Source of the DNA: Porpolomopsis calyptriformis
Lineage: Eukaryota; Basidiomycota; Agaricomycetes; Agaricales; Hygrophoraceae
NCBI GenBank assembly: GCA_951640195.1
Contig: OX621164.1
Location: forward strand, 1 to 40,487
Direction: 5' to 3'
DNA length: 40,487 bases
Both the position numbers and the translations under genes were made by a program. The notes beneath the pieces are model-generated. The model was given only the letters and a program-made list of their open reading frames with translations. It was not told the origin of the DNA and searched no databases. Shown here piece after piece: positions 11,095 through 19,506 of the stretch; the stretch's first letter is position 1; each line of letters starts with the position of its first letter.

Positions 11095-11565
11095 ATGGTC
11101 AACCCCATTTTCGCTAAAAATCAAATCTCCCTTTCGAATAACCCAATCCTTGCCATTTGCATTCAGTGCCACACAGCATTTACACACCCTGTGCTCTATT
11201 CCCACATGCAAACGCATCGTGACTTTCGAGAAGCTCAGGATTTCTTTCAGCTGGCTTTGGAACGAGATAAAGTCGTCAGCGTGTTTCTTCCGCCGTTAAA
11301 TCCATTGCCACCCATTCCCGGCGTCTCAATTGCTCTCGCGGAACTCTGTGGCTCCCAAGAGTGTACTGAATTTTTTTCGGACCCTGAAGATCTTACTCGC
11401 CACATCCGCTCTCATCATGCTAAAGATGCCGTGCCCCAGGAGACACTCTGTCACTTCCAGGAGGTGCGGACGGGAGGTGATGGCTTTGCGCGTTTTAGAG
11501 TAATTTCTGTGGAATTAGAACGCGAAGGTGACTCTATTATCCAATGCGTATTGCTACATTTCTGA
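11095..11565 (+). CDS. OrsD (DUF3505)-type zinc-finger exon of a short derivative
   Basis: About 156 residues with the OrsD pattern: finger 1 CIQCHTAF...YSHMQTH (C-x2-C...H-x3-H), a hydrophobic linker with PPIPGVSIAL, and finger 2 C..QECTEFF...LTRHIRSHH. This is the N-terminal module of the family to which the large minus-strand helicase gene belongs. The start at 11095 is preferred over 11065 from TATA spacing. The frame ends at TGA 11563-11565. The downstream spacer then leads straight into the C-terminal Cys-rich module of the same family, with no recombinase or helicase in between. Likely DNA binding; function otherwise unknown. Confidence 0.65.
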   Translation: MVNPIFAKNQISLSNNPILAICIQCHTAFTHPVLYSHMQTHRDFREAQDFFQLALERDKVVSVFLPPLNPLPPIPGVSIALAELCGSQECTEFFSDPEDLTRHIRSHHAKDAVPQETLCHFQEVRTGGDGFARFRVISVELEREGDSIIQCVLLHF

Positions 11566-11727
11566 TGTTTAGAATCCCAGAAACATCGTACGCATCTAAC
11601 ACTCCATTGGCCAACCCTACGGTCAATGTCTGTGATTCCCTCCCACCGACTACTGACCTTAGTGATGATGTTCGTATTCATCTCCAACCTCGTCTGCAAT
11701 CTGATGTCTGATGTTTTTTTAGGTCGT

Positions 11728-12301
11728 CCCTCCGACGCACACTGGCGGATCAACCTTAGCTGTTCAACCTACGCCTGCGCCTGCGAAGATGCCTTTGTCA
11801 ACACAGGATGCTGTAGAGGCAAAGCTAGACAACATTTTGAGCCTCTTGTTGGAGGTTGTGACCTGTTGCCCTATTTGTTGGTACCAAGGTACCAGTGGTA
11901 CTTCTCACTGGGCTTTCTACTGCCCCACTGGCCTCTGTGGCCAAAATGATTCGTGGCAGAAGTTCAAGAAAATACTCAGGTTTCCAGAGAACACTGTGTG
12001 TACATTATGCGCAGTGCCCTTCGCATCGCCCTGCAACCATCCTCGCCCACACGCAGGGCAGAAGATACCAAGTGGGAAATGCGTATATCCAGACAAACTG
12101 AAAGAAGTCGCATTTCTAATTTACTCCGATCCTTCGCCCACTCGCAATCTCGTCTTCGCAGCGTTAGGCATTCAGTACCCTAAGGATATTTCACGTTATG
12201 CGCACTGGCTTGGCCAGATCTCCCCATGCGGTGTTTTGAATTTTATTGAGGTTCTTGCAGTGTATTGGGTATTAAGGTCCGACGGGATTTTGGCGGCGTA
12301 G
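11728..12301 (+). CDS. Cys-rich C-terminal module of the RecQ/OrsD family, without helicase
   Basis: The open frame runs from a Pro/Thr-rich linker (VVPPTHTGGSTLAVQ) into CCPICW...HW....C...W..FK...VCTLC..P...H...G..C and then Y..WLGQISPCGVLNF. Position by position it follows the C-terminal module of the minus-strand helicase (C-x2-CW...H-x4-C...W..WK...VCFYC..P...H...G..C.W...Y.KWL..I...GRLNLLNV). An intron may join it to the upstream exon: a T-rich tract ending in AG immediately precedes 11734. It ends at TAG 12299-12301. It is probably a Zn-binding DNA- or protein-interaction module (inference). Confidence 0.6.
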
Positions 12302-12551
12302 CCAGGCTGGTGTTATCGTCATTCCCGCTACCGTAGGTAGTGGGTCTTAGAAACCACGTCTGTCCGTAGTCACGAGTTTCCATCCTCCGTATTGTTCGCT
12401 CTGATCACCGGCTTGATAGGATTGCGCTTACTGTGGTGCGCCTACAACGTTCTGTATATGAAATTTACCAAAAATGGTACCATCCTGCAGATAGTATCTA
12501 GCAAAATCGGGTTTTAACAAGTTGAATCCTAGAACCTCCATCCGCTTATGA
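12302..12551. other. Spacer upstream of the nuclease-like ORF
   Basis: No complete ORF. It may hold a 5' exon of the following gene, but I could not place one. Confidence 0.35.
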
Positions 12552-12563
12552 GACGATGGATGT

Positions 12564-12995
12564 GTGTCGAGCAAGTCAGTCCTTCTCCTGATCCCCCGCA
12601 TTGATGGATCACTTGATTTCACCGTCCAGTTCATTGTCCATCGTCGTCGCATTCCAGTTTTCTTCCTGGAGGTCAAGACATTCCGTTCGCTTACGCTACT
12701 TTCCGCCCGTGATAGCGCAGATGATCAAATGCACCAGAGGTTCCGCGAATTGGCTTCGGGCACGATCTCGACAGCAACCCTCTATGGCCTCAGCGCTTTC
12801 GGCCCTCAATTTTGTGTTTACGCGTTCGAATCAGCCACTCGAAGCATCGATCCGCCCGCAATCGCTCGTGACTTGGTCGTGGTCAACGACATAGCGCCTG
12901 AAGCCCAATGGGCGTACAATTTACTCGAACCAGGAGGGGAAGCAAAATTTCGAGAGGTTGTGAACGCGGTCAAGGGAATGACAGCTGGATTGTGA
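12564..12995 (+). CDS. PD-(D/E)XK-nuclease-like protein, 5' end unresolved
   Basis: The frame reads SLDFTVQFIVHRRRIPVFFLEVK, i.e. Asp followed after about 15 residues by E-V-K, the layout of the PD-(D/E)XK active site. Then comes a conserved-looking block (ADDQMHQRFRELA, LYGLSAFGPQFCVYAF, APEAQWAYNLLEPGG). I have seen this block in agaricomycete hypothetical proteins of unknown function. No in-frame ATG precedes the Asp before a stop at 12549, so an upstream exon is likely; an AG acceptor lies at 12551-12552. The gene is in the same direction as, and close behind, the OrsD/Cys derivative. It stops at TGA 12993-12995. Nuclease activity is inference from the motif alone. Confidence 0.5.
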   Translation: MSSKSVLLLIPRIDGSLDFTVQFIVHRRRIPVFFLEVKTFRSLTLLSARDSADDQMHQRFRELASGTISTATLYGLSAFGPQFCVYAFESATRSIDPPAIARDLVVVNDIAPEAQWAYNLLEPGGEAKFREVVNAVKGMTAGL

Positions 12996-13153
12996 AAACA
13001 TTTCCAATCATATACAACCCTCCCGCTGCTAGGCTTAAATCCTGCACACCGGTGTAATGACCCGGTACCTACATCCCCCTGTTCCTACACCCTCGTGGTG
13101 CTCGAGCTCTTGGCTTCTCTTTTATGGACTCTGTATTACGTGGTCTACTTACT

Positions 13154-13290
13154 GGTATAAATACGAGGCTCCGTGGTTTGTAGACCTCGGCGAATTTTAT
13201 CTTGTTAAACCTGTTTATCGACTTTCCATGAGCTTCACTCTCAATACTCTTACCTCGTGCAGAGCCTGCAAACAACTCTTCGAATAGTGG
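13154..13290 (+). other. TATA box and very short ORF with a CxxC
   Basis: A TATAAATA near 13156 is followed by an ATG at 13228 that opens a 19-codon ORF (MSFTLNTLTSCRACKQLFE) ending in TAG. A coiled-coil-like frame (LSQQIEDLNRLLES) appears further on, near 13330-13390. This looks like the promoter and first exon of a gene whose remainder is lost or broken. Confidence 0.35.
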
Positions 13291-13474
13291 ACAACGCCTG
13301 ATGAGTGAAGCAGAAGACATCTCAAAATGAAGTGGACGTCAAAAAGCTTTCACAGCAGATCGAAGATCTCAATCGACTCCTTGAAAGTTGCAAGAATGGA
13401 GGAACACTTTCTTCAGTGCACTTCCAAGTAAAAACAAAGATGAGCACATTAATATAATATACCGCGAAGCACAA

Positions 13475-15847
13475 CTAAATATGATTGAACAAAGGTGATA
13501 CTCGATCTCCTTCCAAATGGATGATACTAATGTTGTTCGAATCGGCAGCTTTATGTGCGAATTCCTCCATCTGCAATACATTCCATGCAAGCACGTTGTC
13601 CTCAAGCTCACCCCTAACCGGGGCCACCTGGGCAATAGGCTTCTTGAGTCCAACAAACCGCTCAATAGGCATCATGCATCGGGGGCATTGTGACCCTTCC
13701 TGCAAGGCTGTGCCTAGGCACATGGGACACGCTGTGTGTGAACATGGACGGAAGATGCTAGTGGAAAGCATTTGTGGATATACCGAACACATTGGAGGAT
13801 CGTCAGGGTCAATTTCTCCAGGTAGCTGAGAGAATTGTTTGTCCAGCTGTGCGACTGGTTGAAGGTTACCGAGTGCGTATGAATTCATGTCCAGGTCTGG
13901 GACATTCTGATCAGACATCAAATACCAGGGGATGTTCTGAGACATGTATGCCTTGGCCGTGATGGGTGTAATTGGTGGTAAGACACCAGTCACGATCTGA
14001 GATTACATTTCAGCAAGGCACCAGAGAATCCTGACCACCACATTACCTCCCATGCCTCCGGCGAGATGATGTGCACATGGAAGCGATGGCCATTCTCTTC
14101 ATCATACATCTAGTCTTTGGTTGGATGGCAAATATGTGTTCGGCACTAACAGGCTTACCCTTGGAGATACGCCATCACGGTAGATTTTTTGCGCACTGGA
14201 TGATGAGGGTTACGAGGGATGACGTAGATATGAAGCCAACAGCACATACATTTTTCCTCCAATTGCCATCCCCAAAGATGTTACATTCTCAGATTTGGAC
14301 ATCAGGCAAGTACTGCGTCGTGGGGTGGAGGAATGTAAACTCATTGAAGGGCAGAATTCGGGACTGGAAGACCGTGTTAAAACCACCCGAGGAGAACTTG
14401 CCCGGATCCATTGAGGTGGTGGAAGGTAAACAGCGCAGAGATCACCATTGATTCTTCGTTTATAGCTTGACAAAGTCCAGGAATTAGCGGGATGGGGTTC
14501 AAGATCCCAGCTGTCGTGATGCAGGTCAAGTATTTGAACAATATAGCACATTATTCGGATTGGAATAAACATACGGAGGAAGCTCAATCGAGCTGCCAAT
14601 TGGAATCTTCAACTCCTTAGGTGTCATATGACTTTGGAAGGATTCCTGGAATGCTCCGGTCTGATCCACACGATAAAACTTTCCACCTCCATATGGCTCT
14701 TCGCGCCGTGGAAATATGTCAAACTGGAGGCCTCCATGTTTGACTTCTTTGGTTACTTGCTCCTCGACAGTATAATTTTGCCCATGCGACATCGCGACAA
14801 ACTGTGAGAGGCATCAGAAGTGGGTATCTGTGTGATGGGATCCACATCGACACTGACTTGTCGAACGACTCCAGATTCTGTTACAACGCCATCAATCCAA
14901 GGCTGCAGTCCAGCAACAATGTAATCTTGTTCGTTTCTAGGCGGAGTAGGCAAGTCATGTGCAATTCCTGTTATTGCATTGACGCCTGGAAATAAGAGGG
15001 ACAAAATTGTTGTCAGCATGGCTGCTCACTTATCGAAAAGAAAAAAGTCTTGTCGACTCGGATTCACCTCCTACTGAAATTTTTACAGCTGGGCTTTTGG
15101 ACTGCTTGCAGTTGAAAGCCATCCACATTGCCTCTCGTTGGTACATGGGCTGGTCAAAGTAATGGTCACAATTAGGTGGGGGATAGAATGGCATTCGAGA
15201 CCGCACCATGAGAAAACCACCCTTTGATCGGATAATTTCAGGTAATCGATGGGCGTAACGGGCTACTGGTACGAGTGGGAAAAGTCCCCAGCTCTGAAAA
15301 GTTACATTCAAAAACAGCATTAACCAACAATAAGCCCTGAGTTCATACTCACAGCGGGAAGCGCATTGTTATTAGTAGACTCCGGAACACGCAATGTTCT
15401 GTGAAAGCAGATCTCCACGCCGGCAACAGTAATACTTGTCCCACTTTCATTGAGCACAGCTAAAGTGCGCCCGGGAATCGTGGAAGGTACGATCCCATGG
15501 TGCACAGTGTACTTGCTCCACCAATGAATTACAGGTACTGACCTAGGGGAAAGGGCGATCAAGTCCCAGAAACTTCAACAAGAACAGGTCTTACTTCGCC
15601 ATCTGAAGACCCCCAGGGGTGGTAGCGTCGAACTCAGAGACAGAGTCTGTGATGGTGATCCGAATATTATCCTCTGTAAAGGAGTCCGGGACCCTATAGC
15701 CTTGTGGTAGAAAATTCATGAAACTTCTGTAAAAGATGAATAAGGCGTATTTGGCAAACCTTTGGATTTTAAAGCATTCTGAATGTCTGCATAGGTGGCA
15801 TTGATCTTGACATCGCTGAGTGCGACACTTGTGATAGTGCCCTCCAT
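13475..15847 (-). CDS. RING-finger protein of an uncharacterised fungal family
   Basis: Many short exons splice in frame from an ATG at 15847 (MEGTITSVALSDVKINATYA). Recognisable blocks are GYRVPDSFTEDNIRITI, CFHRTLRVPESTNNNALP, MYQREAMWMAF, VNAITG...QPWIDG...VVRQFVAMSHGQNYTVEEQ, GGLQFDIFPRRE, LGMAIGGK...KIYRD, RFHVHIISPEAWE, VTGVLPPITPITAKAYM and a C-terminal C3HC4-like RING (CSHTACPMC...CPRC). I recall this block order from conserved fungal proteins of unknown function; a RING would suggest ubiquitin ligation. Clean introns include 15021-15056 region, a GTCAGT...CTCACAG intron near 14802-14857 and one at about 13990-14034. Oddities: the second RING ligand is Tyr (13778-13780) instead of Cys, and the first intron near 15725-15765 leaves a one-base frame problem. 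Confidence 0.6.
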
Positions 15848-15914
15848 GTCCTGCACTGACGAAACAAGAATGGAGGTCCTGCCTGACTCGGCTAATAACT
15901 GCACAGACGCTAAC

Positions 15915-17143
15915 AATGACTGACTCTGGTGCTGCTGAAGGTTAAAAGCACGCTCTCGTCATCAGGTTAATGCCGAGTTGGTCCGCTAAATTAAGGGGGG
16001 AGTGGGTATTTCATCTCCGTCAAATGCTGGTTTACAATTTGTTAGCTCGAAATGGTACCTTCGAGTTCGAGTTGGGTAATTCCAACAAGTACTTTGTGAG
16101 AAAGTCGGCAACTCCAAAGTTGAAACTGAGTGCTTCGAGAAGTAGGCCAACTGTGAGCAGTTGATAGATGAAAGGTTTTCAGACGAATGATGGACAACTG
16201 GAGGGGGGGTTTCTAATTCAGCGCATGCAAAGACCGCTCCGTGGTAAGACCTACCGACGTGCCCGATTTCTGCAAAAGAAAATGAGCAAAGAAACAGGTT
16301 CACGCGGACGAAACCAACACTTGGAGGATGTACATACCATGCCGCAAGACACTCGCAACGCCATGTTTGTCTTTGCAAATAGTCAATATTCCCGTGAATA
16401 TCTCGACGGTTCCTAACAATCATCATCAGACACGAAATTTATGAGGGTGAAGTGAAAAAACGGACACACTTGCCAAAAGTCGGTCTTGGGGTCATTCACC
16501 ACCAGGACCGTCCGTTCCTTTGTCCCGGCCCCAGGAACGGGGTCCCCATCTCCATTGGTCCATCTGGATCCCAAGCCCAGTCGTTCCCATCCGATCCCTG
16601 ACTATCACCTGGCACCGTGTAAATCGCATGGTCACCCTTCACGGTCCCGAGGTTGGACGACTCGAGGATTCGTGAGACGATGCGTGTGATCTCGATCGCA
16701 ATCGGGTGGTCCGGTAACAGAGGAGCGAAGCTCAGGTGGCTTCAGTGAGCCGGGTGGGTTGTGCTCGTGTTCCCCCCACAAAACTCTTTGATAGAGCGAC
16801 TCACTTCTTCATGAACCGCCAACGGCCTGTATTGGGTACCTTTTCCGGACTATGTCAAACATGCGAATCTCGGTGAGGACCGATGTATTCCATCCCGTGA
16901 TAAATTGTCCCGAGAGATGGACAGATCACTTACTGCACTACATAATATACCCCACAAAGCACGATTTTCATTCCAGGATCCCACCTGGAGACATCCAATG
17001 GTCTGGGTCAGGTGAAAACCGAAAATAGCGCGCCTTACGGGGAACCGTCGCCGATAGTGTTTGTGACGGCACATTTCTGCGATAATTAGGGAGTGGCAGC
17101 TTTGTGATGAGGCGAGGGCCTTCACCGTTCGTAAGGTAAACAT
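15915..17143 (-). pseudogene. OMA1: OMA1-like mitochondrial metalloendopeptidase, degraded and 3'-truncated
   Basis: Read right to left: an N-terminus rich in Arg, Ser and hydrophobics from ATG 17143 (MFTLRTVKALASSQSCHSL, plausible mitochondrial presequence); ARYFRF...W...GIYYVV; EKVPNTGRWRFM; HPIAIEITRIVSRILESSN; VLVVND; TVEIFTGILTICKDKHGVASVLRH joined across a 68-bp intron (16270-16337) to EIGHV, giving the HEIGH zinc site; LLLEALSFNFGVADFLTKYL with LELPNS; and LGINLMTRACF. These blocks in this order identify M48-family OMA1, an inner-membrane stress protease. The copy needs several frame changes, has TAA at 15942-15944 just after TRACF, and then stops matching where the neighbouring RING gene begins. 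It lacks the end of the protease domain. Confidence 0.65.
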
Positions 17144-17152
17144 GAGTCAAAA

Positions 17153-18600
17153 TCGATCAATCCTCAAAATGGTAATTTACTGTCCGCAAGAAATGCTTTT
17201 CGCCTCCTCCCACCCATCCGTTCCCGCTCCTTGCCCACCAGTTCTCCTCTCTTCACCTCTTCAAAATCAACCGCCTTCCAATCCTCATATTATACTCCAC
17301 AACAATCCCCTCCGCCAAGCCAGCCCTTGTCTCTGGTGGCGGATCATCTGGATGTGGAGCAGGGTTCAGCACTATCGCCTCGTCGTCCTGCTCAGATGCC
17401 AATGTGGCACCACCACCGCCAGCACCACCCAATCGGTCATTCGCTAACCAATCAGACGATATAGTCTCTGCCACAGCGTACGCGTTGTTCATAGTCGCAG
17501 CCAGCACACCCTTCGCGCCTGTGGCGGCCCACCCCGAGGCATACACATTCTTTAGTAACGAGTTTGAGGACGTGACGATCCTTCCTTCGTTAGTGCGCAG
17601 ATGCCCAAGGGTGGGATCATAGAATGCTGTACTGGGGTCTGCGTGGAAGCCAAGGGAGGTTACGACAAGTGAAGTCGCGACCGTGGACGTGGGGACCACA
17701 CGGCGAGTGGTAGGATCGACGGTAGTGTTGGTAAGGGTAAGGGTGGCGGGAGAGGAGGATGAGGATGGTGGCGCAAGGTTCATGGGCAAGCGGAAGAATT
17801 CGAGTAACCATGTTTTTGACGTAGTTCCTGGTTTGCGCTTTGAGCCCTTTTTGAGAAGTTCCATAATGCGTGTCTGTTGACGCGTGAGGGAAGCATCGAG
17901 TGGGATTGAAAGAAGATCGGGGGCGAGAGGAACCTGGGAAGTATCTGGCAGGTTCATCAGCTCTCTCAACTCCTTAGTCGTAAATGCGGCTTCGAGGGGT
18001 CCGAGCCTTGACACATGTTTCACTGTAGAACGCGAGAGGACGTCGAGGAGGGTAGCGGTACGTTGTATGTTGACAGAGTAGATGTGGAGATAAGGAGCAT
18101 GCGTGCAATATCGAGAGAGACATTACCGTTACCAATTGGCGTGACATGCGAGACTTTATCCAGCGGGGGTGCTGGTGGTTGAGAAAGGTGGTGTGTATAC
18201 CAGTGGACCAAGGAGAGTGCCGGGATACAGTGGGAGGAGGGGGCGAGTGGAGGGTGAAGAATCGGAACCGCACAACTGGTGACGAACAAGAGATGAGTGT
18301 AGTGAGGTAAAATGGAGGAAAGGGGTAAATGCAAGGCGTGCCGGATAGGATACGGTGGATCCAATGTTAACGTTCCCAAAGAACCGAAAGCGAGGATCTG
18401 AATCGAATTTATTCGTGCAATTCGAAGGGGTGGGGCTGGAGATGAAATGCAGGAATGTGATAAAGAAAACACGTACTTTTACTTCTGGATGGTCTGGAGC
18501 TACATATCTCACCAGCCCGTGCGGTGCCCAAAGGCAAATCGTACATATGAATCTTGAACGGTGGAATGTGAGAACAACCACATTGGTTCAGGTGAGGTAT
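17153..18600 (-). pseudogene. ARH1: ARH1-like NADPH:adrenodoxin oxidoreductase, degraded and 5'-truncated
   Basis: Blocks typical of mitochondrial adrenodoxin/ferredoxin reductase occur in order: GLVRYVAPDHPEVK (the family has RYGVAPDHPEVK; Gly is missing), DPRFRFFGNVNIG, CIPALSLVHWYT, IGNGNVSLDIARMLL, GPLEAAFTTKELRELMNLP, SLGFHADP, NVYASGWAATGAKGVLAATMNNAYAV and, in another frame, DWKAVDFEEVKRGELVGKER. The N-terminal FAD-binding GxGxxG segment is absent. The GRRGP motif that contacts NADPH is partly deleted. Frameshifts occur near 18530, 17290 and 17200. The normal enzyme feeds electrons to ferredoxin for Fe-S cluster and haem A synthesis. This copy cannot be functional. Its 3' end overlaps or touches the start of the OMA1 relic. 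Confidence 0.7.
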
Positions 18601-18690
18601 TTAAACGCTCTGGACGCTCAGATCAACGGTTGTACTCTATCTAGGTTGGGGTCTCTACAAATTCCATTGACGCCGCCATTCACAACTTGA

Positions 18691-19394
18691 TCATCTCACA
18701 CTCAGCCTACCCCCAGCTAATGCGTTAACCGCATCGCAAGATTGTTCAAAGAGTGCGCGGTAGAAGTTGAGGAGGTCGACCATGCGAGGCTGAGATGGTG
18801 CTGTAGGGAAGAGGCCATTCGAAACCAGTACCTGGGAGATATTCTGGCATTCGCATGCGATGGCCTCTATCGCTTGAAAGTCTCCAGACACATGAACATT
18901 TGCAGGATGAATGAACCACTGAAAATGAACTTACGATCGAAAAATAGACAGAGAATGTTGAAGGATTTCGGAATGCATGATCGTACGCATTTAGCTTGAA
19001 GATGTATCACCTGTTGAAGGACGGAACCAGTGGAAGACGCGATATATCGTAGGAGTGGGTCAACGAGCGCTGGGAGAAGCTGATTCCATGTAGAAAAAAG
19101 GCGCAAGGAGGTGGGGTCTGGTAGGATTCGTCTCCCATGTTTGTCAGGTTGAGAGTGAGTGGGATCCGGGCCATGATCAGCGTCGATGGTTGGGATGTCA
19201 TGTTCATCGGGATAGTGAGAGGCAAAGATGTCGCAATCAGGGTTAGTGAGTTCAGGGACATCGTTGCACAGTGGGACGTCAAGTTTTGGTCGCTTCAGAG
19301 CCTCTAATCTTTCCAACAATCGCTTTTTTCTCTCTTCATGTCCAGGGACGATGACAACGGTGGTCGTCTTGTTCTTGTCGCGAAAAAGAGACAA
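18691..19394 (-). mobile_element. Truncated KDZ transposase (N-terminal CxC1 region)
   Basis: Frames 19394-18867 and 18891-18691 join to a segment typical of the cysteine cluster that precedes KDZ (Kyakuja-Dileera-Zisupton) transposases: KKRLLERLEAL, WNQLLPALVDPLLRYIASSTG, C...C....NILCLFFDR, CECQNISQVLVSNGLFPTAP and LNFYRALFEQSCDAVNALA. The usual linker between PRM and DLL is shortened by about four residues. The match ends near 18715 (NALA) and the catalytic domain is missing. The ARH1 relic starts within about 120 bp in the same direction, so the junction lies between two truncated genes. Confidence 0.7.
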
Positions 19395-19399
19395 TCAAC

Positions 19400-19429
19400 A
19401 CAGCCACTTTGAAGACAGCCACTTTGAAG
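19400..19429. repeat. 15-bp perfect tandem duplication
   Basis: acagccactttgaag occurs twice in direct succession in the short region between the divergent KDZ relic and the FunK1 gene. A second tandem pair, tctttcactg twice, lies at 19471-19490 just before the FunK1 start codon. Confidence 0.9.
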
Positions 19430-19506
19430 TCCGTGACTTTTCGTTTTAACTGAGTGTCACTTCTCATCCGTCTTTCACTGTCTTTCACTGCAACACTCGT
19501 AGTAAT

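Noticed and set aside
17253..17464. Plus-strand ORFs overlapping the ARH1 relic
   Set aside because: They are the opposite-strand shadow; the minus strand shows a recognisable adrenodoxin reductase.
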